NCBI GenBank assembly: GCA_030699385.1
Contig: JAUYMY010000063.1
Span: 1-64,000 of the forward strand
Direction of reading: 5' to 3'
Source: Methylobacter sp.
GTDB lineage: Bacteria > Pseudomonadota > Gammaproteobacteria > Methylococcales > Methylomonadaceae
DNA length: 64,000 bases
Below are positions 10,590-21,386 of this stretch, one piece after another. Numbering within the stretch: position 1 is the stretch's first letter; each line of letters begins with the position of its first letter. Both the position numbers and the translations under genes were made by a program. The notes beneath the pieces were generated by a model. The model searched no databases, was not told the DNA's origin, and saw nothing but the letters and a program-made list of their open reading frames with translations.

Positions 10590-11762
10590 TTGCGCAATTT
10601 TAACGCTCATACCTTGCACCGGTGTGGGCAAATCGCTGGTGATCACGGCGGCATTATCGGGCAACTGATCTTTACTCAAATAAATACGGCCTTGTTCCGC
10701 CCATAGCGGCTCAACTTCGCGAATATCAAGCGTTTGCTGTTCGGTCGTCAGCCAGATTTTTTGCCCGTCGTGGATAACGGTTTCCGGCAGTTCAATGACA
10801 TCGTTAAGATTGTTGCCGGCGATTTCGGCGCGCACATAAGTTCCGAGCATCAGCGGCGGCGCTTGTTTATTCGCCGGTTTTTGGCTGAGCGGGTCTTCCA
10901 CTTCAATAATGACTTTTGCCATCCGGCCTTCCGGTTCAATTTCAGCCTGCAGACGTTTAATGACGCCGGTTCTAAACACGCCTTTACCCCAGGCGGTTTC
11001 GTAGGTGATTTTCACCGGCGAGCCGGTTTCGCTATTGATGCCGGGGATATTAAACCAGCGCAATTTATCCACCGGGATGGAGGCGTTAATCCAGAAGCTG
11101 TCGGTGCCGACCAATCTTGCCAGCGGCGTACCGGTTGAAAACGCCGACATCCAGGCGCCGAGATTGGCGTTCCGCGTGGTGATAATGGCGTTAAACGGCG
11201 CCACCGGGCGGGTACGTTCCAAATCCAGATGTGCTTGTTTTAGCGCGGACTCGGCCGCCGTTAATGCCGCTTTGGCGGCAGTCAGATGCGGCTTGCGCAG
11301 CACCAGTTCCTGTTCTTGTTCATTTAGTTCGGCACCCAATAATTGGAATTCACGCCGGACGATAGCTTGTTGCCCTTGTTCCAGTTTCAGGTTGAATTGC
11401 GCCTTGGCGACTTCGTTTTCGCTGCGTTTGATCGCCAACACATAGTCGGTAGGGTCGAGTTCAACCAGTTCCTCGCCTTTTTTCAGCATCCCGCCTTCAA
11501 TAAAATGCGGGCTGATGCTGACCACCATTCCGCTGATACGCGGGGTTAAATTGACGCTTTGGGATGCAATCACCGTACCCATTGCAAAAATGGCTACCTG
11601 ATGGTTAATGGCTACCGGCGTGAGCACTTCTACCAGCGGCGCGGCGGCTTTAGGCGGAACCCGCTCCGCGCGCGGCTTGTTGGTCAGCCAATAATAGGAC
11701 AAGCCGCTGACCGCGATAATAATCAGCAACGCGGGCAATAGTTTTAGCAGTTTTTTAATCAT
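10587..11762 (-). CDS. RND efflux periplasmic adaptor (membrane fusion protein)
   Basis: HlyD/AcrA-like lipoyl and beta-barrel organisation; between RND permease and OM factor. Confidence 0.92.
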   Translation of the reverse strand: MIKKLLKLLPALLIIIAVSGLSYYWLTNKPRAERVPPKAAAPLVEVLTPVAINHQVAIFAMGTVIASQSVNLTPRISGMVVSISPHFIEGGMLKKGEELVELDPTDYVLAIKRSENEVAKAQFNLKLEQGQQAIVRREFQLLGAELNEQEQELVLRKPHLTAAKAALTAAESALKQAHLDLERTRPVAPFNAIITTRNANLGAWMSAFSTGTPLARLVGTDSFWINASIPVDKLRWFNIPGINSETGSPVKITYETAWGKGVFRTGVIKRLQAEIEPEGRMAKVIIEVEDPLSQKPANKQAPPLMLGTYVRAEIAGNNLNDVIELPETVIHDGQKIWLTTEQQTLDIREVEPLWAEQGRIYLSKDQLPDNAAVITSDLPTPVQGMSVKIAQ

Positions 11763-11794
11763 GCTGAAGGACAGAGGGTAGGGGTATTAGGTTA

Positions 11795-11904
11795 ATAGGT
11801 GAAACTACATAAAAAATAGAGTCCACGAAAGGCACGAAAGCCACGAAATTTTCGTGTTTTTCGTGGACGATTTTTGGTTGTGTTCTTTTCAAGAAATCAC
11901 CTTA
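11795..11904. repeat. MITE-like element, family A copy 3
   Basis: TAGGTGAAAC...GAGTCCACGAAAGGCACGAAAGCCACGAAATTTTCGTG...TTCTTTTCAAGAAATCACCTTA. Confidence 0.75.
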
Positions 11905-11946
11905 TCACCACGAAGAATGAAACTTCGTGCGCTTCGTGGTGAATAA
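11902..11946. repeat. Palindromic repeat family D copy 1 (TTATCACCACGAAG...CTTCGTGGTGAATAA)
   Basis: Inverted repeat; other copies at 44452 and 61291. Confidence 0.8.
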
Positions 11947-11966
11947 AATAGTGGGCTATTCATGGT

Positions 11967-13313
11967 TCAGTTTCTGCCGCTAGCCAGTGCGCGGTAAAGG
12001 CTGATGCGGTAGTCAATCAGCTGTTGTTGCGCCAACAAGCTGTTGCGCTCAAGGTTTTGCTGGCTGAGCAGCGCCGAGAGTACGCGCAGAAAATCCATCG
12101 CGCCGTAAATATAGCGGAAACGGATTTGGCTGCTAGCTTGCTGTGACAATTGCACTTGCTGGTCGAGATTAAGCACCAGCTGATATTGCTGATGTTCCTG
12201 AATCAGCGCGTTTTCAACTTCTTTCACCGCATTGATTAAGGCCGCACCGTAATTATTCAGCGCTTCGGCTGAGACCGCCCGACTGCGTTCAACTTCGGCG
12301 ACACGACGACCGCCATCGAGCAACGGCGTGACCAGATTACCGGCAATGGTTGCCATCCAGTTGTTAAACAGCGATTGCAAATCCGGCGCGTTGGTGTCGA
12401 CGCCGACAGCCAAACTGAGCTTGGGAAAACGGTCGGCAATGGCCGCCGCCACGCGTTGATCGGCGGACTGAACGCGAAAATAAGCTTTGCGTAAATCCGG
12501 TCGGCGCTGCATCAAATCGGCGCTTAATCCGGTTTCGGGGATAGGCGGCAACGCCGGAAACTTGTCCTGCGCCGGTATAACAACCGTGCCGGGCGCTTTG
12601 CCAAGCAAAATAGCCAGTTGATTTTCCAGAATCTGGATATTGGCGATCACGCTCAGCTGGTTGCCAATAACAAATTCCAGCAACTGCCTTTGCTGGAATA
12701 CATCGGCGGCGCTCGCCTGCCCGAGCCGGAAGCGGGTGGTGACCATAGTCACGTTGTCGCGGTTAATAGTAATCTGGCTGTTGAGCAGATTCAGCTGCTG
12801 CCGCTGTTCAATCAGCTTGTACCAAGTGCTGGCGATTTCTGCCGACACCGAAATGGCAGCGCTGGCGACATCTTCTTCGGCGGCTTGGGTATCGAGTTCG
12901 GCGGCCTGAATATTGGCGCGAATACGGCCCCATAAATCGATTTCATAACTGGCAGCCAGACCCAAGGCAAAATTGTTCAGCGTGGGCTTATCGGAACTTT
13001 TTTGCGTGGCATTAACCGTGTTATTAATGGCTGGAATCAGCTCGGCGCCGCTTTTTTTCGCAAGAGCCTGTGCCTGTTCCAGCCGGTTAAAGGCCGCCAA
13101 CAAGGTGAAATTTTCATTCAGCGCTTGCTCGATTAAGCGGTTCAGATCGGCATCATTAAAGCTCAGCCACCACTGATTTTGCAGCTTTGCCCGTCCGCTG
13201 ACAGAAAATTTGTCTGCCAAAACGACCGGCGCGGGAATCTCTTTAATCGGCACCGAACAGGCCGTTGCCATCAACAGCAACAGCACTACGGCTGATTTTG
13301 CCGTGATTTTCAT
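11967..13313 (-). CDS. Outer-membrane efflux lipoprotein (OprM/NodT family)
   Basis: Lipobox (LLMATAC), TolC-type sequence, operon context. Confidence 0.93.
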   Translation of the reverse strand: MKITAKSAVVLLLLMATACSVPIKEIPAPVVLADKFSVSGRAKLQNQWWLSFNDADLNRLIEQALNENFTLLAAFNRLEQAQALAKKSGAELIPAINNTVNATQKSSDKPTLNNFALGLAASYEIDLWGRIRANIQAAELDTQAAEEDVASAAISVSAEIASTWYKLIEQRQQLNLLNSQITINRDNVTMVTTRFRLGQASAADVFQQRQLLEFVIGNQLSVIANIQILENQLAILLGKAPGTVVIPAQDKFPALPPIPETGLSADLMQRRPDLRKAYFRVQSADQRVAAAIADRFPKLSLAVGVDTNAPDLQSLFNNWMATIAGNLVTPLLDGGRRVAEVERSRAVSAEALNNYGAALINAVKEVENALIQEHQQYQLVLNLDQQVQLSQQASSQIRFRYIYGAMDFLRVLSALLSQQNLERNSLLAQQQLIDYRISLYRALASGRN

Positions 13314-13957
13314 GGCTTAATGTTGGCGTGTTTCATGGCGGCAATCCCGGCCAGCGAGAATTGTACGACATGCTCGGCAAAGGCGTCAGCATCGTTCAAG
13401 TCCATCACATAGCAGCGATTTTCACTGCTGACTTTCATATTTTTAGCTCTCAGCAGGTGAAAACATTGGCCGATGATGCTGGCGTGGCAAAACTGGATTT
13501 GTTTGTCAGTGGCATTGTGGCCGAGCAATTCCTTGATTATTGCAATCAAGGCTTGGCGTTCGGGATTGATTTCCTGCGCCATCATTTTTTCCATCAGACT
13601 GGTTTGGCGCGCCATTTCTTTATGCACAATGGCGAAAAAATTGGAGTCCGGATCGCTAATGCGGGTAATCAGCGAATGGATGCGGCCTGCTAGGCGCACT
13701 TCAGCCGAGGCAGCCGCATCAATGCCGCCATCAGACGGATGATTCCGCGAGTCTTCCTGAAAAGCATAGCGCCAGGCTTCGAGGTACAGATTTTCCTTAT
13801 CGCCGAAATGATAATTGACCGAGGCGATATTGGTTTCGGCCTGTTCGCAGATTTCCGCGATGGTGGCATCTTGATAACCTTTTTCGGCAAAAACACGGCT
13901 GGCCGTGACGAGCAGGCGTTGCCGGGTTTTTAACGGAGGTGAGTGGTTGTCGTGCAT
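13310..13957 (-). CDS. TetR/CerR-family transcriptional regulator of the RND operon
   Basis: N-terminal HTH (TRQRLLVTASRVFAEKGYQDATIAEICEQAETNIASVNYHFGDKENLY); overlaps OM factor gene by ATGA. Confidence 0.92.
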   Translation of the reverse strand: MHDNHSPPLKTRQRLLVTASRVFAEKGYQDATIAEICEQAETNIASVNYHFGDKENLYLEAWRYAFQEDSRNHPSDGGIDAAASAEVRLAGRIHSLITRISDPDSNFFAIVHKEMARQTSLMEKMMAQEINPERQALIAIIKELLGHNATDKQIQFCHASIIGQCFHLLRAKNMKVSSENRCYVMDLNDADAFAEHVVQFSLAGIAAMKHANIKP

Positions 13958-13966
13958 GGCAAAAAT

Positions 13967-14006
13967 CTAATGACTATTTCAAATGATGATTTGAAATGTA
14001 CATTAG
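13967..14006. promoter_or_regulatory. Candidate TetR operator: CTAATG-N3-ATTTCAAAT-N4-ATTTGAAAT-N3-CATTAG
   Basis: Perfect two-tier palindrome 10 bp upstream of the tetR start. Confidence 0.75.
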
Positions 14007-14147
14007 GAAAATTATTTTGTCAATTAATTGCGGCGCACACAATTTTTCGTTAATGACAGATAAAAAATGATTAAAAGCGAATACCTGTCTGAGAAGATAG
14101 ATTGCCCTAAATCAAACAAACCCTGTGTAAAATAGTCCTTCATGACA

Positions 14148-14181
14148 AAACGGCACAACGAGCGTTGTATGTGTGCCGTTT
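14148..14181 (+). promoter_or_regulatory. Leader hairpin AAACGGCACA...TGTGCCGTTT upstream of MBL-fold gene
   Basis: 10-bp perfect stem with an additional inner ACAAC/GTTGT stem; 34 nt before the ATG. Confidence 0.45.
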
Positions 14182-14215
14182 AATCGACATCAGTTTTTAA
14201 CTCAGGAGATTGGCA

Positions 14216-14818
14216 ATGAAACAATTACACAGAAAAGATTTGTTCGGCTGGTCGGAATTTAATCAGGAGCGTAATCTCGATTTTCATAGCGTGCTGTGGG
14301 TGCGTGACGGCGGCAATGTGGTCATCGATCCGTTGCCGATGTCGGAACATGATCACAGCCATTTGCAATGTCTGGGCGGGGTCGATTTTATCGTTATCAC
14401 CAACAGCGATCATTGCCGCGATGCGGAACAGCTGGCCGAATTGACCGGCGCGGCGGTTTACGGCCCGGCCGCTGAAGAAGAAATATTCCCGCTGATTTGT
14501 ACTCGCTGGCTACATGATCAGGAAGAAATTGTGCCCGGACTCATAGCCTATCAGCTTAACGGCTCTAAAACGCCGGGAGAACTGGCGTTGCTGCTGGAGC
14601 ATGGCACACTGATTACCGGCGATTTAATCCGCTGTCATCTCGGCGGTGAATTGTGTCTGTTGCCGGAGGAGAAGCTGAGCGATAAAGGCAAGGCGATTCA
14701 ATCGGTTAGGCGCATTGCTGAGTTGCCGGATATTAAGGCCGTGTTGCCCGGCGACGGCTGGCCCTTGTTTACTCACGGCAGTGAGGCTTTACATCGTTTG
14801 GTCAAGTCATTCGGCTAA
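14216..14818 (+). CDS. MBL-fold metallo-hydrolase-like protein
   Basis: ITNSDHCRDAEQLAELTGAAVYGPAAE pattern, HGTLITGDLIR; RBS AGGAG. Confidence 0.7.
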   Translation: MKQLHRKDLFGWSEFNQERNLDFHSVLWVRDGGNVVIDPLPMSEHDHSHLQCLGGVDFIVITNSDHCRDAEQLAELTGAAVYGPAAEEEIFPLICTRWLHDQEEIVPGLIAYQLNGSKTPGELALLLEHGTLITGDLIRCHLGGELCLLPEEKLSDKGKAIQSVRRIAELPDIKAVLPGDGWPLFTHGSEALHRLVKSFG

Positions 14819-14845
14819 CTTTTTAATCACAGCGCAGGTTTTTTT

Positions 14846-15277
14846 ATGTGGGTACAAAAAGAGTTTTCATTAGCGGCAAAAAGCCGCGGATTTCATCTGA
14901 TTACCGGTGAAATTTTGGGCTTTATTCCAGAATTGGCCGAGGTAGATTGCGGCTTGCTGCATTTATTTATCAAGCACACCTCGGCTTCCTTGACGGTGAA
15001 CGAAAACGCCGATCCGACGGTACGCATGGATTTGGAAAGTCACTTTAACCGCTTTGTGCCGGAAGGCGCGCCTTATTATAAGCATGGTTACGAGGGCGAA
15101 GACGACATGCCCGCCCATATAAAAAACAGCTTGCTAGGTTCGAGTTGCACTCTGCCGATTAGCCAAGGCGCGCTTAATTTGGGTATCTGGCAAGGGATTT
15201 ATCTGTGCGAGCATCGCAATCAAGGCGGCAGCCGGCGGATTGTCGCGACACTTCAAGGTCAGCGTCGAGGCGGTTAG
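14846..15277 (+). CDS. Secondary thiamine-phosphate synthase family protein (YjbQ/UPF0047)
   Basis: [35 protein letters not shown] motifs. Confidence 0.9.
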   Translation: MWVQKEFSLAAKSRGFHLITGEILGFIPELAEVDCGLLHLFIKHTSASLTVNENADPTVRMDLESHFNRFVPEGAPYYKHGYEGEDDMPAHIKNSLLGSSCTLPISQGALNLGIWQGIYLCEHRNQGGSRRIVATLQGQRRGG

Positions 15278-15312
15278 GATTCGGCTCCAAATTAATGTCG
15301 TTATCCATAAGT

Positions 15313-15377
15313 TGTGGGAGCGGCCGCCGGGCCGCGAACAGCGCACGATTGTTCGCGGCCCGGTGGCCGCTCCCACA
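15313..15377. repeat. REP-like palindrome copy 2 (TGTGGGAGCGGCCGCCGGGCCGCGAAC arms)
   Basis: Near-perfect inverted repeat; loop resembles the copy at 1443. Confidence 0.9.
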
Positions 15378-15380
15378 GCG

Positions 15381-18300
15381 TTAACCCACCCAAACCCGTG
15401 CATTCCTGAACATCCGCATCCACGCGCCATATTCATTCCAATCATCCGGATGCCATGAATTTTGTACAGCCCGGAAGCAGCGCTCAGGGTGCGGCATCAT
15501 AATGGTGAAGCGCCCGTCAGTCGTGGTCAGCCCGGTGATGCCGAACGGCGAACCGTTAGGATTAGCCGGAAATTCGGTGGTCAATTCGCCGTAATTATCG
15601 ACATAGCACAAGGCCACGCCACCCGCTTCCAGCGCTTCCGCAGGATCGGCCATAAATTCCGCACGGCCTTCGCCATGCGCAATGGCAACCGGCATTCGTG
15701 AACCTTCCATGCCGGCAAACAATATCGACGGCGATTTTTGCACCTCAACCAAGGCCACCCGCGCCTCGAATTGTTCCGAGGTGTTGCGCAGGAATCGCGG
15801 CCAATGGTCGGCGCCGGGAATAATGTCTTTTAAGCCCGACATCATCTGGCAGCCGTTGCACACGCCCAAGCCAAAAGTATCCGGGCGTTGGAAAAACGCG
15901 GCAAATTCGTCACGGCAGCGCGGGTTAAACAAGATAGATTTGGCCCAGCCGCCGCCTGCGCCCAGCACGTCGCCATAAGAAAAGCCGCCGCAAGCGACTA
16001 AACCTGTGAAATCGGCCAAACTCACCCGGCCATGAATAATATCGCTCATGTGTACGTCGATGCTGGTAAAACCAGCGCGGTCGAAGGCCGCCGCCATTTC
16101 CACATGGCCGTTGACGCCCTGCTCGCGCAATATCGCCACTCTCGGTCTGGCGGCATTTTTAAACGGCGCGCTTACGTCGTCGTTGACATTAAAAGTCAGC
16201 GCCACATGCAAGCCGGGATCGTCGTCATCGGCAATGCGCTCAAACTGCTGCTGCGCGCATTGCGGATTATCGCGCAAAGCCTGCATCCTGCCGCTCAGTT
16301 CAGACCACACGCCCTGCAAATCGGCACGACCGGCGGCATAAATAACTTCGCCCGCATGACGAATAACCAGCTGCTGTTCGTCGATAACCTTGCCGATGAC
16401 AAAGGTACAATCGATCAAACCGGCTTGTTTCAACTGCTCGACCACATCTTTGCAATCGCTCTGCCGCACTTGCAACACCGCGCCCAATTCCTCGTTAAAC
16501 AAGGCCGCCAGCACATCGTCACCCAGACTATCCAGCGTCAACGCCACACCCAATCGACCGGCAAACAGCATTTCCGCTACCGTTGCCAGCAAGCCGCCAT
16601 CGGAACGGTCATGGTAACTGAGCAATTTGCCCTGACCGTTCAGTGTTTGAATGCTGTCAAAAAAAGCCTTCATCAACTGTGCATCGTCCAGATCGGGACA
16701 GTTATCGCCCAGTTGGTTATACACTTGCGCCAGCACCGAACCGCCCAGGCGGTTTTTACCCGCGCCCAAATCCAACAAAATCAAGGCGCTGTCTTCATCC
16801 GGCACATAGCGCAGTTGCGGGGTCAGCGTCCTGGTAATATCGGCGACCGGCGCAAACGCGGTAATCACCAGCGATAACGGCGCGGTCATCGTTTTGTCAT
16901 CCCACACGGTACGCATCGACAAGGAATCCTTGCCCACCGGTATCGCAATACCTAAAGCCGGACATAGCTCCATGCCCACCGCTTTGACAGTATCGAACAA
17001 AGCCGCATCTTCGCCGGGCACACCCGCCGCCGCCATCCAGTTAGCCGACAGTTTGATTTTTTTCAAGGAATCTATATTGGCGGCGGCGATATTGGTAATC
17101 GCCTCGCCTATTGCCATACGACCCGAAGCAGGCGCATCAATCACTGCAATCGGCGAACGCTCGCCCATTGCCATTGCCTCGCCGCTCATCGAATGAAAAC
17201 CCACCGCCGTGACCGCGACATCAGCCACCGGCACTTGCCACGGGCCGACTATTTGATCGCGCGCCACCAGGCCGGTCACCGAACGGTCGCCGATATGGAT
17301 TAAAAAGCTTTTGTCGGCGACGGCGGGAAATGCCAACACCCGCTTGACTGCTTCATCTAGCGTAATACCGCTTAAATCCAGCGCTTGGGTATTGGCTTTG
17401 ACATGCTCAACTTTGCGATGCAATTTCGGCGATTTGCCGAACAGCACCGACATCGGAATATCCACCGGCTTGTCGCCCAGCAACTCGTCGTTCAGCAATA
17501 AATATTCTTCATCGGTCGCCTCGCCAATCACTGCAAACAAACAATGTTCGCGTTCGCAAAAGGCGCTGAACAAGTCCAGCGCGTTCGGCTTAATCGCCAC
17601 CACATAACGTTCCTGCGCTTCATTGCACCAGATTTGCATCGGCGACATGCCCAAATCGGCGTTATGCACCTTGCGCAATTCAAAGCGGCCGCCGCGTTCG
17701 CAGTCGTGAATGATTTCCGGCACCGCGTTGGACAAACCGCCCGCGCCAATATCATGGATGGACACAATCGGGGTGTCGTGGCCTAAAGCATTGCAATGGT
17801 TGATGACTTCCTGGCAACGGCGTTCCATTTCGGGATTTTCCCGCTGCACCGAGGCAAAATCCAAATCTTCCGAACCGGCACCGGAGGCCTGAGACGATGC
17901 CGCGCCACCGCCCAAGCCAATCAACATGGCCGGGCCGCCTAAAATAATAATTAACGAACCGGCCGGGATTGCCTGTTTTTTCACCAACATCGGCCGGATA
18001 TTGCCCAAACCGCCGGCAATCATGATCGGTTTGTGATAGCCGCGAAACTCATTGTCCGTGCCCGGCACCGCCTGCTCAAAACTGCGAAAATAGCCGGTCA
18101 GGTTCGGCCTGCCGAATTCGTTATTGAATGCCGCGCCGCCGAGCGGGCCTTCCAACATGATGGTCAACGCCGAAGCGATGCGTTCCGGCTTGCCGTTATC
18201 GGCTTCCCAAGGTTGCGGGAAACCGGGGATTTTCAAATGCGACACCGAAAACCCAGTCAAACCGGCTTTCGGCGCAGAACCGCGCCCGGTCGCGCCTTCG

Positions 18301-19238
18301 TCGCGAATTTCACCGCCGGAACCGGTTGCCGCGCCCGGATAAGGTGAAATCGCGGTCGGGTGATTATGCGTTTCCACTTTTATCAGCAAATGCGCGTCTT
18401 CTTCGACATAGCCGTATTCGCCGGTGTGTGGATTGCGGATAAACACCTGCGCGCTGGAACCTGTCATCACCGAGGCGTTATCGTTATAAGCCGACAAAAT
18501 GCCGTCCGGACTTTTGGCGCTGGTGTTGCGAATCATGTTAAACAAGGTTTGCGCCTGCTCGACGCCGTCTATCGTCCAATCAGCGTTAAAAATCTTGTGC
18601 CGACAATGTTCGGAATTGGCTTGGGCAAACATCATCAATTCGACATCGGTAGGATTTCTGCCTAAAGTTTGAAAACTCTCGGTCAGATAATCGATTTCGT
18701 CATCGGACAAAGCCAGACCTAACTGGGTATTGGCGTTCACCAACGCGTCGCGGCCTTGTTCGATAATCTCAACACGCTGTAACGGCTTGGGCTGATGATG
18801 GGCGAATAAATTAGGCTCCCTGTCGCCAGTGACCACCGTTTGCATCATGCGGTCATGTATCAATCCATGCACCGCTATGGATACCGGTTTGTCGACCTCC
18901 AGCGTGTATTCAATGCCGCGCTCGATACGATTAACCTCGATTAAACCGCAGCGCTGGGCAATTTCAGTAGCCTTGCTGCTCCACGGCGAAATCGTGCCGG
19001 GACGCGGCACCACCAGCAAACGCAGACCAGCCAATTTCTCGCTGGATTGCAGCGATCCGTAAGCCAGCAACTGCGTTAAAACCGCAGTCTGGCTGTCATT
19101 CAAATCTTGCTCAATGTCGACAAAATGGGCAAAGCGTGCGGAAACGGCTTTGATGGCGGGTTCTATAGCCTGAAGTTCGGCCAATAGTTTGTTGATGCGA
19201 AAGTCGGAAAGCGCGGAAGTTCCTGGGATTTTTAACAT
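15381..19238 (-). CDS. purL: Phosphoribosylformylglycinamidine synthase
   Basis: 1285-aa large-type PurL with C-terminal glutaminase ([12 protein letters not shown]). Confidence 0.98.
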   Translation of the reverse strand: MLKIPGTSALSDFRINKLLAELQAIEPAIKAVSARFAHFVDIEQDLNDSQTAVLTQLLAYGSLQSSEKLAGLRLLVVPRPGTISPWSSKATEIAQRCGLIEVNRIERGIEYTLEVDKPVSIAVHGLIHDRMMQTVVTGDREPNLFAHHQPKPLQRVEIIEQGRDALVNANTQLGLALSDDEIDYLTESFQTLGRNPTDVELMMFAQANSEHCRHKIFNADWTIDGVEQAQTLFNMIRNTSAKSPDGILSAYNDNASVMTGSSAQVFIRNPHTGEYGYVEEDAHLLIKVETHNHPTAISPYPGAATGSGGEIRDEGATGRGSAPKAGLTGFSVSHLKIPGFPQPWEADNGKPERIASALTIMLEGPLGGAAFNNEFGRPNLTGYFRSFEQAVPGTDNEFRGYHKPIMIAGGLGNIRPMLVKKQAIPAGSLIIILGGPAMLIGLGGGAASSQASGAGSEDLDFASVQRENPEMERRCQEVINHCNALGHDTPIVSIHDIGAGGLSNAVPEIIHDCERGGRFELRKVHNADLGMSPMQIWCNEAQERYVVAIKPNALDLFSAFCEREHCLFAVIGEATDEEYLLLNDELLGDKPVDIPMSVLFGKSPKLHRKVEHVKANTQALDLSGITLDEAVKRVLAFPAVADKSFLIHIGDRSVTGLVARDQIVGPWQVPVADVAVTAVGFHSMSGEAMAMGERSPIAVIDAPASGRMAIGEAITNIAAANIDSLKKIKLSANWMAAAGVPGEDAALFDTVKAVGMELCPALGIAIPVGKDSLSMRTVWDDKTMTAPLSLVITAFAPVADITRTLTPQLRYVPDEDSALILLDLGAGKNRLGGSVLAQVYNQLGDNCPDLDDAQLMKAFFDSIQTLNGQGKLLSYHDRSDGGLLATVAEMLFAGRLGVALTLDSLGDDVLAALFNEELGAVLQVRQSDCKDVVEQLKQAGLIDCTFVIGKVIDEQQLVIRHAGEVIYAAGRADLQGVWSELSGRMQALRDNPQCAQQQFERIADDDDPGLHVALTFNVNDDVSAPFKNAARPRVAILREQGVNGHVEMAAAFDRAGFTSIDVHMSDIIHGRVSLADFTGLVACGGFSYGDVLGAGGGWAKSILFNPRCRDEFAAFFQRPDTFGLGVCNGCQMMSGLKDIIPGADHWPRFLRNTSEQFEARVALVEVQKSPSILFAGMEGSRMPVAIAHGEGRAEFMADPAEALEAGGVALCYVDNYGELTTEFPANPNGSPFGITGLTTTDGRFTIMMPHPERCFRAVQNSWHPDDWNEYGAWMRMFRNARVWVG

Positions 19239-19261
19239 GGGAAAGGAAGGTACAAGGTAAA

Positions 19262-19324
19262 AAGGTGCAAGGTAAAAGGGGCATCATGCAAGTATCGGTT
19301 GTTTAATCTTTTACCTTGCATCTT
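19262..19324. repeat. Inverted repeat AAGGTGCAAGGTAAAAG...CTTTTACCTTGCATCTT
   Basis: 16/17 arm match, 29-nt spacer, upstream of purL. Confidence 0.6.
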
Positions 19325-19354
19325 GTCCCCCTTTGCCTCAATTAAATCACGTAT

Positions 19355-19485
19355 CAGCTAAAAAGTAATAGAACACGGATGCCACTGATTAGACGGATAA
19401 TGACGGATTAAAAATCTGTGTAAATCTGTCTTATCTGTGTAATCCGTGTTCCATTTAATTATTTTTAATAGACTGAGTAGTTACT
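19355..19485. repeat. Interspersed repeat family E copy 1 (GAACACGGATGCC...CTGTGTAAATCTGTCTTATCTGTGTAATCCGTGTTC)
   Basis: AACACGGAT/ATCCGTGTT ends; similar sequence at 33386-33518 (inverted) and 36033-36175. Confidence 0.8.
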
Positions 19486-19501
19486 AAATCACTTAGCTAA
19501 A

Positions 19502-20278
19502 TCACTTAGCTAAATCAGCTTTAATCGTGTCATGCAGCAGCTTTAACAACGACAAACTGCCGGCATCTGCTACCGGCTTTTGTTCTGCGTCGACGACAAT
19601 AACGTCGGTCTGTTGCGGGTTGATGTCTATCAATTTGATAATATATTGCCGCTCGGTAATCGCTAAGCCGCTGAAAAAAAATGTCATTTCATCAAAAATA
19701 GAATCGTCTTCGACGACCTGCTTATCTGCGTCATACTGAACATGAAACAATCTGTCGTCCTGATTACGCGTGGTCACTTCGATGGATTTTCGGCTTAAGG
19801 CTTTGCCCACCAGTCGCCAGGCCATTTTCGGCGCCGCACCGATACGCAAGCGCCCTGACTCGGTGCCGACATCAATCAATTCAAGCTGAATTGCTTTACG
19901 TTCTATCGCAGTATCAGCTTCCGTAGCCGGTGCCGGGGTATAAGGCGCAACCTCATCGATTTCGGCAGTTTCAGCAACTACCGGGGTTTCAACCGCTGCG
20001 GCAGCTGCAGAACCTTGATCGGCGGCTGCGGCAACAGGGGCGGCAGCCGTTTCACTGTGCCGAACCACGGGGGCCGCAGCGCCGGCTTCAGAAATCGGCG
20101 CCAGCGGTGCTTTGCTAAGCGAATCGGCACTTAAACTTGCCGGCAAAATCAACGGCGGAATTTCGGTAGTGAACTGATAATCTTTTTCTTTATCGGGAAA
20201 TAAATTTTTTATGTATGTGCAGGCCGATACATTGACCAACGCGGCGGCGATAATAAGTGAGCTGAACTTAATTTTCAT
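19502..20278 (-). CDS. bamC: Outer membrane protein assembly factor BamC
   Basis: Lipobox (VNVSACTYIKNLFPDKEKDYQ), adjacent to dapA as in other gammaproteobacteria. Confidence 0.87.
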   Translation of the reverse strand: MKIKFSSLIIAAALVNVSACTYIKNLFPDKEKDYQFTTEIPPLILPASLSADSLSKAPLAPISEAGAAAPVVRHSETAAAPVAAAADQGSAAAAAVETPVVAETAEIDEVAPYTPAPATEADTAIERKAIQLELIDVGTESGRLRIGAAPKMAWRLVGKALSRKSIEVTTRNQDDRLFHVQYDADKQVVEDDSIFDEMTFFFSGLAITERQYIIKLIDINPQQTDVIVVDAEQKPVADAGSLSLLKLLHDTIKADLAK

Positions 20279-20336
20279 AATAAGTGGGTAGTGAGAACTA
20301 GGCCGCAGGCAAAGCGCCGGCCACCTAAATTACGAG

Positions 20337-21212
20337 TTAAATAACGTCAGCCTGACGCATCGCATCACGCACCGCATCGAAACAATCTTCGGTCAGCCAG
20401 GTTAACGGCAAACGTATGCCCTTCCCCATCAAGCCCATTTCTGCAACCGCCCATTTGACCGGAATCGGGTTGGACTGGATAAACAGGTCTTTATGTAAAG
20501 CGGTGAGTTTTTTATCGATAGCCAACGCAGTTTCAGCATCATCCGCCATTGCCGCTTTAATCATCTGATGCACCAACTTTGGCGCGACATTGCCGGTCAC
20601 GGTAATACTGCCGTTGCCGCCCAACAAACAAAACTCGCGGCTGCTGGCATCGTCGCCGGTATAAATAGCAAAACCGTCACCCGCCAAATCGCGGATAGTT
20701 TTAACACGGGACAAATCGCCGGTGGCTTCTTTAACGCCGACAATGTTGTTAATGGATGACAAACGGCCTACGGTTTCCGGCAGCATATCGCAAGCCGTGC
20801 GTCCGGGCACGTTGTATAAAATCTGGGGAATGTCGACAGCCTCGGCTATCGCTTGGTAATGCAGAAACAAACCTTGCTGAGTCGGCTTGTTGTAATAAGG
20901 CGTGACAATCAGACAGGCATCGGCGCCCGCTTCTTTGGCTAAACGCGTCAGATTAATGGCTTCAGTGGTCGAATTGGCGCCGGTTCCGGCAATCACCGGA
21001 ATCCTGCCGCCGACATAATCGACCACCGCCCTAATCACAGCACAATGTTCATGTTCATCCAACGTCGCCGACTCGCCGGTCGTACCGACGGCCACCAGGG
21101 CATCTGTACCCTCGGCGATATGAAATTCCACCAACCTTTTTAAACTGTCCATGTCTACCGCACCGCGTTCATCCATCGGTGTTACTAAAGCGACGATACT
21201 ACCTTGAATCAT
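20337..21212 (-). CDS. dapA: 4-hydroxy-tetrahydrodipicolinate synthase
   Basis: [40 protein letters not shown]. Confidence 0.98.
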   Translation of the reverse strand: MIQGSIVALVTPMDERGAVDMDSLKRLVEFHIAEGTDALVAVGTTGESATLDEHEHCAVIRAVVDYVGGRIPVIAGTGANSTTEAINLTRLAKEAGADACLIVTPYYNKPTQQGLFLHYQAIAEAVDIPQILYNVPGRTACDMLPETVGRLSSINNIVGVKEATGDLSRVKTIRDLAGDGFAIYTGDDASSREFCLLGGNGSITVTGNVAPKLVHQMIKAAMADDAETALAIDKKLTALHKDLFIQSNPIPVKWAVAEMGLMGKGIRLPLTWLTEDCFDAVRDAMRQADVI

Positions 21213-21386
21213 GAAATCTCTCGATCAGAATTAATGCTGTTACAAAATGGGCGCCATTATAACAAGCAATTCAGGTTCAAGGCGAAAATGACAATTAACC
21301 GGGAACGCTGATCCCCAGCTCGGCAATGTTAATCATTATGAATGCTCGCCAAGCAGGGGCTTGGCGTTCCCAGACTTGAAGCTCAC

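Noticed and set aside
16032-16877. Long plus-strand ORF (281 aa) within purL
   Set aside because: Antisense to a clear purL frame; low-complexity His/Gln/Arg-rich composition typical of shadow ORFs.
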